Shown here piece after piece: positions 34,771-43,768 of a stretch of DNA of 64,000 bases; the stretch's first letter is position 1; every line of letters begins with the position of its first letter. This stretch comes from Actinokineospora sp. NBRC 105648 (GTDB lineage: Bacteria > Actinomycetota > Actinomycetes > Mycobacteriales > Pseudonocardiaceae), in NCBI RefSeq assembly GCF_030269645.1, contig NZ_BSTR01000005.1, forward strand, positions 120,601-184,600, given 5' to 3'. The notes under the pieces were generated by a model. The model searched no databases. It was not told the origin of the DNA and saw only the letters and a list, made by a program, of their open reading frames with translations. The position numbers and the translations under genes were made by a program.

Positions 34771-35553
34771 ATGTCCTTACCCGAACCTTCTGAAATCGCG
34801 TCCGCTGCTCGTCCGACCAGGCTGCTGGCCCAGAACCGAGAAATGCGTTCCATCGGAGCGTGGAACTGGACACTGCCCGCATGGGCAGGTCGCTTCGACG
34901 ACGGCCGCACCTACAACACGTGCCCATCAGCCGGGGTATGCCGAAGCGTTTGCTACGCGCGGAACGGCACGTACCTGTGGCCGACCGTGCGGGCGAAACA
35001 CCAAGCGAACCTGAAGTTCGTCCTCGACGACCTCGACGGCTGGACCACCGCCATGCTCGCCGAGCTGAGCTCGGCGAAGTTCACCGGCGCCTGGGTGCGC
35101 ATCCACGACTCAGGGGACTTCTTCTCCGACGACTACCTCGCCGCATGGCTGCGTATCTGCCGGAGCCGCCCAGCGGTCAACTTCTACTGCTACACCAAGG
35201 AAGTCGACCGGTTCCGCCGGCTCGTCGAACCAGACCCGCCGCCGAACCTCTTGTGGGTGTTCAGTTTCGGTGGCACCCAAGACGCAGCGCTGGACATCGA
35301 CACCGACCGGGTGGCGGACGTCTTCCCCACCGAGGCGTCGATCGCGGAAGCAGGTTGGGCGTCACAGGAAGCATCGGACCTGCTCGCGGTGCTCGGTCCT
35401 CGACTGGTCGGCGTCCCGGCGAACCGCATCCCACACTACCTGCGGCGCCTTCGTGGCCGCCGCTTCTCCCAGTGGCAGGCCGAAGTCGATGCCGAACGCC
35501 GTCCCCACAACCAGAACTCCGCAGCCGACCTGACCGAGCGTCGTGCCGCATGA
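34771..35553 (+). CDS. Gp88-like protein with a C-x5-C-x3-C motif
   Basis: The 260-residue protein carries the block TCPSAGVCRSVCYARNGTYL (cysteines 51, 57 and 61), then WPTVRAKHQANLKFVLDD and VRIHDSGDFFSDDYLAAWLR. This resembles the phage 'gene product 88' family (for example in mycobacteriophage TM4), which superficially recalls radical-SAM or Fe-S proteins. CGAGGAG lies 7 bases before ATG 34771. It sits between the VirB4 and VirD4 genes on the same strand. Function is unknown in both phages and mobile elements. A metal or Fe-S cluster is inferred from the cysteines only. Confidence 0.65.
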   Translation: MSLPEPSEIASAARPTRLLAQNREMRSIGAWNWTLPAWAGRFDDGRTYNTCPSAGVCRSVCYARNGTYLWPTVRAKHQANLKFVLDDLDGWTTAMLAELSSAKFTGAWVRIHDSGDFFSDDYLAAWLRICRSRPAVNFYCYTKEVDRFRRLVEPDPPPNLLWVFSFGGTQDAALDIDTDRVADVFPTEASIAEAGWASQEASDLLAVLGPRLVGVPANRIPHYLRRLRGRRFSQWQAEVDAERRPHNQNSAADLTERRAA

Positions 35554-35596
35554 CAGCTCGCGATCCGTACATCCGTTGTCATCAAGGGGAACTGCC

Positions 35597-38074
35597 GTGC
35601 ACACGCCTGCTGCTGAATCGAACGTGGTGACCTCACCGATCGGCGACTACCTACGCGACCCGTGGGGAACGGTCCAGACCGTTCTGGACCACCTCAAGGG
35701 CTGGGCGATCACCTGGGGGCCGATCGTCGGCCCGACCGTGGTGCTCCTCGGTGCCGCCCTCCTGGCGGTGGGCCGATGGTGGAGTCGCCGATGCCACGCC
35801 GAGCTGCACCGCGGTGCCCGGGTGATCACCGTTCTGGCGCCGCCCTCGGTCGATCCCGATGGGGCCGCGGCGGTGTGGGCGAACCTGGTCGGGTTGCTTC
35901 GGCCGCGGTGGGCTCGCCGGGTCACCGGTCAGCCGCACGTGACGTGGGAGTACGTGTTCTCCGCCGACGGTGTGCGCATCCAACTGTGGGTTCCGGGCAC
36001 GGTCCCGCCGGGCATGGTCGAACGAGCCGTCGAAGCCGCCTGGCCAGGCGCGCACACCAGCCTCGGCGCGGCCGTCGCGCTGCTGCCTGCTTCGATCGCT
36101 GGGGAGCGGCAGGTCGAGAGCGTGGGCGGGGAACTACGGTTGGCGCGGAGCGAGGCGCTTCCGCTCCGCTCGGACTTCCCCACCGACCCGATCCGGGGAC
36201 TGCTCGGCGCTCCAGTCGGCCTCCACCCTCACGAGCGGGCGGTCGTGCAGATCCTGGCCCGGCCGGTGACGGGGTCGCGAGTCCGCAAGGCCCGTCGGGC
36301 TGCTCGTCGTGTACGAGCGGGGAAGTCGGTGCACGTCGTCGGCCGGTTGCTGGACCTGCTCACCCCGCACACGCCACCGTGGCGCAGGACAGGCGCGCGA
36401 GTCGTGCTCGACCACCAGACTCAACTGGAAGCCTCGGCGCAGGACCGGGTGATCGTGGCCAAGCACCGCGGTCCGCAATACGAGACGCTCGTCCGATACG
36501 CGGTCACAGCCGAGATCACCCCACCCGAGGACCCTGGACCGGTACGTGATCACCTGCGTGGTCGCGGCCACGCGATCGCTTCTGCGTTCGCCGCGTACTC
36601 CGAGCACAACTACTACCGGCGGGCCCGGCTGCGCCACCCAGCGCGCGCCCTCACCGACCGCCGCTTACGCCGCGGTGACCTGCTCTCGATTCCGGAACTG
36701 GCCGCCCTCGCCCACCTGCCAACCGACGAGGCAGTCCCCGGGCTCCAGCGTGCCGGGGCGAAAGCAGTACCCCCGCCCTCCGGTGTCCCCACGGCCGGAG
36801 ACCAGATCAGGCCTCTGGGCATCACCGACTCCGGCCACCCGAGGCCGGTCGGGTTGCGTGTCCCGGACGCACGTCATCACCTGCACATCCTCGGCGCCAC
36901 CGGCAGCGGCAAGTCCGAGCTCATGGCCCGGATGATCCTGGCCGACGCCGAGATGGGCCGCGGCGTGGTGGTCGTGGACCCCAAGGGGGACCTGGTATCC
37001 GACATCCTCACCCGCCTGCCGGAACACCTCGGCGAGAAGGTCGTGCTATTCGACGCCGACTCCAAGGCACGCCCGCCGATCCTCAACCCCCTGGAGGGAC
37101 CGGACACCGACCGGGTCGTGGACAACCTCGTCGGCATCTTTAGCCGCGTCTACGAATCGGCGTGGGGACCACGCACGGACGACATCTTCCGCGCCGGACT
37201 ACTCACCCTGCGCGCCCAACCAGGCGTGCCCACACTCATCGACCTGCCCAAGCTGTTGACGGTCTCCGCGTTCCGCGACCGCGCGATGGCCCACGTCCAC
37301 GACGAGGTGTTGCGTGGCTTCTGGCGCTGGTACGAGGAGTTGTCCGACTCCCACCGCGCCCACGTCGTCGCACCGCTGATGAACAAGCTCCGCGGATTCC
37401 TCCTGCGCCCCTTCGTCCGCACCGCCATTGCCGGCGGAACATCCACTGTGGACATGAACACAGTGCTCGACGGCGGGATCTGCCTCGTGCGGATCGCCCG
37501 TGACGCCCTCGGGATGGACACCGCGCGCCTGATCGGGTCCATTGTGGTCGCCCGCACCTGGCAGGCCGCCAGTGGCCGAGCCCGGCTCCCGCAACGCGAC
37601 CGCCGCGACTGCTCTCTCTACGTTGACGAGTGCCACAACTTCCTCACCATGCCCACTCCCCTGGAGGACATGCTCGCCGAGTCCCGCGGCTACCGGCTCT
37701 CGATCACCCTCGCCCACCAGTACCTCGCACAACTCACCAAGGAACTCGAAGAGGGCATCTCCACCAACGCCCGATCCAAGGTGATCTTCTCGGCCTCACC
37801 CGAGGACGCCAAGCGACTGGCCCGCCACACCCAGCCCCGGGTCTCCGACCACGACCTCGCCCACCTCGGCGTTTTTCACGCCGCGGTCCGGCTCGTGGTC
37901 AACGGCGAGGAAGCCCAGCCGTTCACGATCAAGACCGAGAAGCTGCCGCTGGCGGTGCCCGGCCGTGCCAAGCGCATCCGCATCGCCGCGCGGATCAACA
38001 CCCAGCCACCCGCACCCAGCCAGGCTGACTCTCCCCGAACACAACCTTCTGCCGACCCCCGACGGGCGGCGTGA
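35597..38074 (+). CDS. VirD4/TraG-like coupling protein (T4CP)
   Basis: The ~825-residue protein has an N-terminal membrane anchor (GPTVVLLGAALLAVGRWW), a large middle domain of unknown fold, Walker A ILGATGSGKSELMARM (~residues 430-445), VVVDPKGDLVSDIL, and Walker B SLYVDECHNFLTMPTPLEDM with the TraG/TraD-like LAESRGYRLSITLAHQYLAQ. This is the coupling ATPase that brings the relaxed DNA to the channel. GTG 35597 is chosen because AAGGGGA lies 6 bases upstream; GTG 35543 would overlap the preceding gene. It ends in a Pro-rich tail. Confidence 0.9.
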   Translation: MHTPAAESNVVTSPIGDYLRDPWGTVQTVLDHLKGWAITWGPIVGPTVVLLGAALLAVGRWWSRRCHAELHRGARVITVLAPPSVDPDGAAAVWANLVGLLRPRWARRVTGQPHVTWEYVFSADGVRIQLWVPGTVPPGMVERAVEAAWPGAHTSLGAAVALLPASIAGERQVESVGGELRLARSEALPLRSDFPTDPIRGLLGAPVGLHPHERAVVQILARPVTGSRVRKARRAARRVRAGKSVHVVGRLLDLLTPHTPPWRRTGARVVLDHQTQLEASAQDRVIVAKHRGPQYETLVRYAVTAEITPPEDPGPVRDHLRGRGHAIASAFAAYSEHNYYRRARLRHPARALTDRRLRRGDLLSIPELAALAHLPTDEAVPGLQRAGAKAVPPPSGVPTAGDQIRPLGITDSGHPRPVGLRVPDARHHLHILGATGSGKSELMARMILADAEMGRGVVVVDPKGDLVSDILTRLPEHLGEKVVLFDADSKARPPILNPLEGPDTDRVVDNLVGIFSRVYESAWGPRTDDIFRAGLLTLRAQPGVPTLIDLPKLLTVSAFRDRAMAHVHDEVLRGFWRWYEELSDSHRAHVVAPLMNKLRGFLLRPFVRTAIAGGTSTVDMNTVLDGGICLVRIARDALGMDTARLIGSIVVARTWQAASGRARLPQRDRRDCSLYVDECHNFLTMPTPLEDMLAESRGYRLSITLAHQYLAQLTKELEEGISTNARSKVIFSASPEDAKRLARHTQPRVSDHDLAHLGVFHAAVRLVVNGEEAQPFTIKTEKLPLAVPGRAKRIRIAARINTQPPAPSQADSPRTQPSADPRRAA

Positions 38075-38141
38075 CCCACGTCGGCGACCTGGGTCGCGAA
38101 GTGCCGAGCCCTCCTTCCACCGCGTCCTCGTGGAGATCCGC

Positions 38142-39176
38142 ATGATCACCAACCCCCCGAACCAACGCAGCCTCCGCGGCCACATGCCCCAGCGAACGAG
38201 TCCACGCGCCGCCACCAGCGCCGAACACCACGCCAACCTCGCGCGACACCTGCAACCGCGCGACCTGTGGCTGGCCCGGATGCTCCACGAGCACAAGGTC
38301 CTGACCAGCCACCAGATCGCGGCCCTCGCCTGGCCCTCGGTCAGAGCAGCTAACCTGCGCCTGCTGCAGCTCTACCGCTGGCGAATGGTCGACCGGTGGC
38401 AACCGTTCGTCACCTCCGGCTCTGCACCCATGCACTACGTCCTCGACACCGCGGGCGCCGTCGCCGTCGCCCGGGAGGCCGGACTCGATCCCGCAGACCT
38501 CGACTACCGCCGCGACCGGGAGATGGGCCGCGCCTACTCCCTGCGCTTGGCGCACACCACCGGCGTCAACAGCGTGTTCGCCGCCCTGGTCAACCGCGCC
38601 CGCCACCACCACGACCTGACCGTCGCCGCCTGGTGGTCCGAAACCCGATGCAACCGCCTCTTCGGCGACGTAGTCCGCCCCGACGGCTACGGCCGAGTCA
38701 CCAGCCGCGGACACGACGCCGAGTGGTTCCTCGAGTTCGACTTCGGAACCGAAACCCTCACCACCCTCGCGAACAAACTCGCCCGCTACGAGAAGCTGGC
38801 CACCACCACCGGCATCGCCACCCCCGTCCTCGTGTGGCTGCCCTCCACCCGCCGCGAAACCGGCGCCCGCGCCGCGTTGCTCCGTGCCCTGCAAGCGCTC
38901 GACCAACCGCACCTGGTCCCGGTCGCCACCACCGCCACCGACGTCGTCGCCCCGGACCGAGCCCTCGACCCCAGTGCCACGCGCTGGCAAGCACTCACCC
39001 CAGCGACCTCCGCGCGCCTAGACCTGATCGACCTCACCCTCGGATGGCCCACGTCGTCCCCTGCGACCACGCCGACGTCATCTACCCCGCCGGCACCACC
39101 CGGCCCTTTGGCAGCACCACCACCCATGCCGCCACCACAACCGAACTACCCGCTCAGCAGAAGCGGCACCAGATGA
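38142..39176 (+). CDS. Replication-relaxation family protein (relaxase candidate)
   Basis: The 344-residue protein matches the Replic_Relax family: ARHLQPRDLWLARMLHEHKV, LTSHQIAALAWPSVRAANLR (winged-helix), HYVLDTAGAVAVAREAGLDP, then SVFAALVNRARHHHDLTVAA, WWSETRC and HDAEWFLEFDFGTETLTTLA. Members are linked to plasmid replication and DNA relaxation in actinomycetes. GGAGA precedes ATG 38142 by 6 bases. The C-terminal 40 residues are Pro/Thr-rich. No HUH or MOB-type relaxase is visible elsewhere in the window, so this is the best candidate for nicking or oriT processing; that is inference. Confidence 0.75.
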   Translation: MITNPPNQRSLRGHMPQRTSPRAATSAEHHANLARHLQPRDLWLARMLHEHKVLTSHQIAALAWPSVRAANLRLLQLYRWRMVDRWQPFVTSGSAPMHYVLDTAGAVAVAREAGLDPADLDYRRDREMGRAYSLRLAHTTGVNSVFAALVNRARHHHDLTVAAWWSETRCNRLFGDVVRPDGYGRVTSRGHDAEWFLEFDFGTETLTTLANKLARYEKLATTTGIATPVLVWLPSTRRETGARAALLRALQALDQPHLVPVATTATDVVAPDRALDPSATRWQALTPATSARLDLIDLTLGWPTSSPATTPTSSTPPAPPGPLAAPPPMPPPQPNYPLSRSGTR

Positions 39177-40171
39177 TCAAAGCCGCCGCCCTGGGGCTGG
39201 CGGCCTGCCTCGCGCTCGTCTCCCTGATCGGCGGCGCCATCGACGGAGTCGCCCAAGTCCTCTTCGGCGACCTCGACAGCCCGCTCGGCAGCCTGACGTG
39301 CACTGGAACATCCCTGTCATCCAGGCCCGCGGGCTACAGGCCAAACCAGCTAGCCAACGCCGCAACCATCGTCGCCGTCGGCAAGCAGCTGAACGTCCCG
39401 GAGCTGGGATGGGTGATCGCTATCGCCACCGCCATGCAGGAGTCCACGCTGAACAACCTCGACCACGGCGACCGCGACAGCCTCGGCCTCTTCCAACAAC
39501 GCCCCAGTCAAGGCTGGGGCACCCCGGCCCAGATCCTCAACCCCACCTACGCCGCCACCCAGTTCTACCGTCACCTGCTCGCCATACCCGGCTGGCAGCA
39601 GATGACCGTCACCGACGCAGCCCAAGCCGTCCAACGCTCAGCAACCCCCAACGCCTACGCACGACACGAACAAGCCGCCCGCCAAGTTCTCATCGCCGTA
39701 CAAAACGCCACCTGCACCACCACGACCATCGGCACCGGCGACTGCAACTTAGTCCAGGCCCCCAACCCCATCGCCCTCACCGCGATCAACTACGCCTGCG
39801 GCCAACGCGGCCTGCCCTACCTCTGGGGCGGCAACGGCCCACAACTCACCGAACTCCCAGACGGCCGAGTACACGTCAACGGCGGGTTCGACTGCTCAGG
39901 ACTGACCAAGGCATCATTCGCCGCCGCCGGAGTCCAACTCCCTCGCACCGCACACACCCAGTACCAGGCGACCACCCGCGTGGCCGAGGCCGAGCTAGCC
40001 CCCGGCGACCTGGTCTTCTACGGCAACCCACGCACAAAGATCCACCACGTCGGCCTCTACATCGGCGCAGGCAAAATGATCGACGCCCCAACTTTCGGCC
40101 AGCCAGTCGGCATCCACCCTGTGCGATACCCCGGTGACGATTTTGCCAGCGGAGGCCGTGTCACACGGTGA
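39173..40171 (+). CDS. Cell-wall hydrolase: lytic transglycosylase plus NlpC/P60
   Basis: The 332-residue protein has an N-terminal membrane or signal segment (ALGLAACLALVSLIGGAIDG). Residues ~60-160 form a lysozyme-like domain with the catalytic Glu in AIATAMQESTLNNL and the signature SLGLFQQRPSQGWG. Residues ~200-330 form an NlpC/P60 cysteine peptidase with Cys in GGFDCSGLTKASF and His in HHVGLYIGAGKMID. This is the VirB1-like enzyme that opens peptidoglycan for the mating channel, similar to TcpG or PrgK. ATG 39173 overlaps the preceding stop (ATGA). It is the last gene of the transfer operon. Confidence 0.9.
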   Translation: MIKAAALGLAACLALVSLIGGAIDGVAQVLFGDLDSPLGSLTCTGTSLSSRPAGYRPNQLANAATIVAVGKQLNVPELGWVIAIATAMQESTLNNLDHGDRDSLGLFQQRPSQGWGTPAQILNPTYAATQFYRHLLAIPGWQQMTVTDAAQAVQRSATPNAYARHEQAARQVLIAVQNATCTTTTIGTGDCNLVQAPNPIALTAINYACGQRGLPYLWGGNGPQLTELPDGRVHVNGGFDCSGLTKASFAAAGVQLPRTAHTQYQATTRVAEAELAPGDLVFYGNPRTKIHHVGLYIGAGKMIDAPTFGQPVGIHPVRYPGDDFASGGRVTR

Positions 40172-40298
40172 CCCAGTCAAGCCTCGAAGTTGGCAGTCAC
40201 CAAGTCACGGTGGTCGAGGCAGCGACATCAACAACGCCCGCACCTCGGACGCGTGACGATGATAGTCACACTTATCTTTCCTCAAGAAGTTCGCGGTT

Positions 40299-40316
40299 CG
40301 AGTACGGGCGCCGATG
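40299..40316 (+). repeat. 18-bp direct repeat, left copy
   Basis: CGAGTACGGGCGCCGATG here recurs exactly at 48384-48401. The two copies bracket the cargo block. The left copy is preceded by GCGGTT, so GGTTCGAGT recalls a tRNA T-loop and resembles the T arm of the tRNA-Lys at the element's end. Confidence 0.6.
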
Positions 40317-40349
40317 TCGACTACCGACATGTATGGCAGGATCTACCCA

Positions 40350-41384
40350 ATGAACAAGCCTAAGCGCCATCACTTCGTGCCCCGTGCGTACCTGGCGAGA
40401 TTTGGCCGCGACGACCGAGTCGCAGTGCGGTGGCGAGATCGACACGGCATCGTCGTTACCAAAACTCAGAATGTTGCAGTCGAGTCCGGCTTCTACACTA
40501 CCGACGAGCCGGACGGCAGCTTCTCAGTCGCACTCGAATATGACTTGGCCGACATCGACGGAAAAGCAAATGCTGCCATAAACGCAATAGTCTCGAACAA
40601 TATTCTGCCAGAGCTCGATTCTGCCAACCGCGTGACGTTGGCATACTACTTGGCCATTCAGAAGTTGCGAACACCCGAAAGTCGCGCCTTCACGTCATTC
40701 CCTCACGAAGTCTTGAAGTACGCCGGAGACCGCAGTGTAACTTCAGCACTAATGGCCGAATACCTTGAGCAGGTGCATCTCGGATTTAAGCCCATCCCCA
40801 GCGAGGTAGCTGGCGCCCTAACTTTTTTTGAGGTTCATTCAGATCTCTTGACTCCCGCGACGAGAAACGAAATCGTTACTATTCCATTTAATTCGACTCA
40901 ACCGGTCACCGAACTTCTGCTGAATATGCACTGGAGCCTTGAGATTGCCCGTAAGGCTCGTTTGATCACCTCAGATACTCCTATGACAATTTGGCACCGC
41001 CCTTCGCGAGCAGATCGCTACCGCGGAACGGGGATCGTTGACGCTGAGGAAGTCCGATTCCCCCTTAGCCCCGGACACCTGCTCGTTTTGACTCCTGAGC
41101 CTAGGCCCGCGGTTGAACGCGTAGAACCGAAACGGGTCCGACAGTGCAACCTCGACCAGGCTGCAGGTTGTCACAGATTCATTGTTGGACACCCCGATCG
41201 ACAGCGCATCCTTGCAGAATCGCCGTTGGCATTGAAGCGGCCAGCAATACGCTTCAATGAGGCCCCGGGTTTTATCGAGGTCCAGAAGGTCAGATCACCC
41301 CTATGGAAGGCAGCATCCTGCATACTTGGGTACAGCGATTTGCTCGGAACCCCGGAGACTCTCGAAAACGACGATAGGAAGTGA
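40350..41384 (+). CDS. DUF4238-domain protein
   Basis: The 344-residue protein begins KPKRHHFVPRAYLARFGRDD, the H-[HY]-[FY]-VP-x-x-YL-x-x-F hallmark of DUF4238. Further family-like features are LITSDTPMTIW in the middle and FPLSPGHLLVLTPEPRP. The family is widespread in mobile elements and defence islands; its biochemistry is unknown to me. Base composition is distinctly lower in GC than the transfer operon. ATG 40350 lies 33 bases downstream of the 18-bp repeat copy. It is convergent with the next gene. Confidence 0.75.
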   Translation: MNKPKRHHFVPRAYLARFGRDDRVAVRWRDRHGIVVTKTQNVAVESGFYTTDEPDGSFSVALEYDLADIDGKANAAINAIVSNNILPELDSANRVTLAYYLAIQKLRTPESRAFTSFPHEVLKYAGDRSVTSALMAEYLEQVHLGFKPIPSEVAGALTFFEVHSDLLTPATRNEIVTIPFNSTQPVTELLLNMHWSLEIARKARLITSDTPMTIWHRPSRADRYRGTGIVDAEEVRFPLSPGHLLVLTPEPRPAVERVEPKRVRQCNLDQAAGCHRFIVGHPDRQRILAESPLALKRPAIRFNEAPGFIEVQKVRSPLWKAASCILGYSDLLGTPETLENDDRK

Positions 41385-41411
41385 ATATGCTTCTACTTTC
41401 GGCTTCGGTTC

Positions 41412-43121
41412 TCAACGGAGCAAAGCTAAGTAGGCCGCAGCTTGCAGTAGTAGAGCCGCTTCCACCTCGCCAGGCTGGTCAAGAAAACCATGCGCCAGTT
41501 CATTGCGAATATTCCAGCCAACCGAATGCGCGCACAGCACAAGGATAAAGCGATGCCACGAAGGGTCCATACCTCGATCACGCAACTTGTCGAGTAGGAA
41601 TCTGAGTCCCGGGTATTGACCAGGGGTCTGATTCCGCTGCACGCGATAAATTCCTTCATCGTTCTCGATCAACAGGTTCCGAGCAAGCGCCTCAATGCGC
41701 GGAGTTATAGTGAATGCCGCAGCTTCAGCATCGCCCACCCAGAATCGCAGGAAAGCACGGGCCACGGCGCGAGCTAGGCCAGGTGGGATGATTGGGTTCG
41801 ACGCGAAGTGCCGTGCCAACTCATCAACTGCGGGGAGTGGATGCCTTGCAATTACCCGGATCAGAGCCTCTAGAGCCACCGTTGCGTACAACTGAAGCGA
41901 ATGCAATTCTTGCTTAACTAGGTGATACTCGTCCTGCTCTTCAACCGATGTCGCCTTGAAGCGAGGAAGGTTGTCGCCTCCAAGCTGCATTGGCGGGAAG
42001 AGTCGACTAAAAACAAACTCTCGGGCCAGTTCGTCCCTCCGCTGGCGATTGTCGGCAACATCTCCAGTAAACGGGCCGAGATTCGCAAAGTGCAGCAGAG
42101 CAGTTTGCCAGTCATCGGCCTCTGTAATTGGCTTCAACATACGCTCCAGGCCACCCTGCGGAAGAGTTGTTGAGACCGAGAAGCTTGTAAGTCCCAGACT
42201 TTCAAGTCGAATATCTTGGAAAGTGGCGGTTGTCCTTTCGATCAAGGCTTTTTGGCCACTTGCCCTAGCATGTTCGACCGCCTTCTGTAGATAGGCAACT
42301 CGCACCAGCGGCTCGACTGCTTTACCAGCCGTTATCCAGAGTTCAACTCGATCGACCCAGAGCTCCCGGATCGTTTCTGGGTTTCCTTGAGCGCGTTTCA
42401 ACTGGTTTGCGACTACTGAGTCCTCCTGATGAGGCTCCCCGCGATACTTCAGCCTCGCCTGACTTAGGAAAGTGTCGATATCATGAATCGACCGGCCGTG
42501 CTGAACTAATAGGTCGATGAATCCAAGCAAGACCCCTGGAGCTGGTCGGTCCCTATTCAGCGCTTCATTGGCCAACGCTGTCGCACGTTCCACCGCTTCT
42601 TGGACTATGTCCACCTGGCGCGTTCTCAGCGCAAGGTCAAGTGCTGTTTGGACTGTTTCTACTGCGTAAATGTCCGGCTTCTTGGCTAGGGCTAGATAGC
42701 CTCCGGCGGCTCGCCTGGCGCGATGCCCTACGTTGCCATGGCGTCGTGCTACCAACAGATGCTGAAGTCGCGCTGTAGCCCTCGGATGGGTCACGAAATC
42801 TACGATTTGCGCCCACCAAGACACGCAATCGTCGGGCATCTCTCGAAGAAACGGCATGACGGCCGTCCCATCCCCGAATACCATCCAAGGTGTGAACTGC
42901 TCCGATTTGGTCATGTCGCGCTGAGCATGCAGCTCAAACGCCCAGATCGTCCACTGCGCGGTAGGCGGCTGGCCAGCTTGGGCCTGCTGCGTTAACGCCG
43001 AAGCAAGGGTCTCACGAAGCTTGGTGCCGATGTCACTGCAATCATCTGCCTCAACGGCAGCTTCGTTTATCAACTTTCCAGTAGCGTCGGCTGTCAGCAC
43101 GCCATGCGAGTCACTCGCCAC
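41412..43121 (-). CDS. Large protein with C-terminal HEPN-like (DUF4209-like) domain
   Basis: This 569-residue, mostly helical protein has no membrane segment. The C-terminal ~130 residues (AFLRFWVGDAEAAAFTITPR, IEALARNLLIENDEGIYRVQ, then GWNIRNELAHGFLDQPGEVE) resemble DUF4209 and contain the RX4H motif RNELAH, the catalytic signature of HEPN ribonucleases. The rest shows no known domain. GAGGGGGG precedes GTG 43121. Codon use and GC are lower than the transfer genes, indicating separate acquisition. With the convergent DUF4238 gene it forms a compact cargo pair; an RNA-targeting defence function is plausible but unproven. Confidence 0.6.
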   Translation of the reverse strand: MASDSHGVLTADATGKLINEAAVEADDCSDIGTKLRETLASALTQQAQAGQPPTAQWTIWAFELHAQRDMTKSEQFTPWMVFGDGTAVMPFLREMPDDCVSWWAQIVDFVTHPRATARLQHLLVARRHGNVGHRARRAAGGYLALAKKPDIYAVETVQTALDLALRTRQVDIVQEAVERATALANEALNRDRPAPGVLLGFIDLLVQHGRSIHDIDTFLSQARLKYRGEPHQEDSVVANQLKRAQGNPETIRELWVDRVELWITAGKAVEPLVRVAYLQKAVEHARASGQKALIERTTATFQDIRLESLGLTSFSVSTTLPQGGLERMLKPITEADDWQTALLHFANLGPFTGDVADNRQRRDELAREFVFSRLFPPMQLGGDNLPRFKATSVEEQDEYHLVKQELHSLQLYATVALEALIRVIARHPLPAVDELARHFASNPIIPPGLARAVARAFLRFWVGDAEAAAFTITPRIEALARNLLIENDEGIYRVQRNQTPGQYPGLRFLLDKLRDRGMDPSWHRFILVLCAHSVGWNIRNELAHGFLDQPGEVEAALLLQAAAYLALLR

Positions 43122-43177
43122 GAGCCCCCCTCGTTACATTCGGGACAATTCCTAGGTTCCTTGATGCGAACATGCAC

Positions 43178-43489
43178 CTAAACAGCACCCGGGTAGTCGG
43201 CTCCAAATTTTTCGATCAACTGATAGAGTCTGGACTTGCTCAATTTTCCGGCTTCGAGAAGTTCCGATATCTCAATCCTGGCTTTCCATCCCGCGATGAG
43301 GTTCTTTTGATGGGACTCTATTGCCTCGCGATGGGCCACCCCCATAGCAAGCCGCCTCTTGACGGCTTCCATCTCATCCACCTTTGCTTGCTCAAAAGCA
43401 TCCTTAGCATCTCTAACAGCTTGGGCCGACTCTAGAATCCGTCGAATATGACGGCCCTTTTCGTTTAGCTCGTCCACGCCCTGACACAC
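43178..43489 (-). CDS. Small coiled-coil protein
   Basis: A ~100-residue charged protein with heptad-like helices (LNEKGRHIRRILESAQAVRD, FEQAKVDEMEAVKRRLAMGV) and a C-terminal ELLEAGKLSKSRLYQLIEKF that could be a small helix-turn-helix. GTG 43489 overlaps its GGAGG; GTG 43477 (11 bases after GGAGG) may be the true start. It lies 57 bases upstream of the HEPN-like gene on the same strand, so it may be a partner or regulator. I recognise no family. Confidence 0.5.
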   Translation of the reverse strand: MCQGVDELNEKGRHIRRILESAQAVRDAKDAFEQAKVDEMEAVKRRLAMGVAHREAIESHQKNLIAGWKARIEISELLEAGKLSKSRLYQLIEKFGADYPGAV

Positions 43490-43564
43490 CTCCGCAGCGT
43501 CGCTAGCATACAGGGCATCGTTTCATAGATGATGCCGACAAGCTAACGCGGAGAAGTTGGGCTG

Positions 43565-43768
43565 ATGCATCCGCAATGGCCAATTGAAGATCGTCTTCGT
43601 TACCCTGTGGACGACGACATGGGCCATGCCCGATTGGCCACCGTTGGGATGCCGAGGTCCAAGCAGGTGATCGGCGCGCGTCGTTGTGTGAGGACGTCAG
43701 TGCGGTGCTTGGTTGGGTACGTCAGGCTCGTGGGCCGTCGAAGGGCCGACGAGCTCAAGAAGTCGTAG
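43565..43768 (+). CDS. Doubtful short reading frame, possible gene remnant
   Basis: The first 29 codons (MHPQWPIEDRLRYPVDDDMG...) look protein-like and GGAG lies 12 bases upstream, but the rest is Arg-rich and overlaps the convergent methylase-like gene antisense. I would treat it as a truncated remnant unless homologues exist. Confidence 0.2.
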   Translation: MHPQWPIEDRLRYPVDDDMGHARLATVGMPRSKQVIGARRCVRTSVRCLVGYVRLVGRRRADELKKS

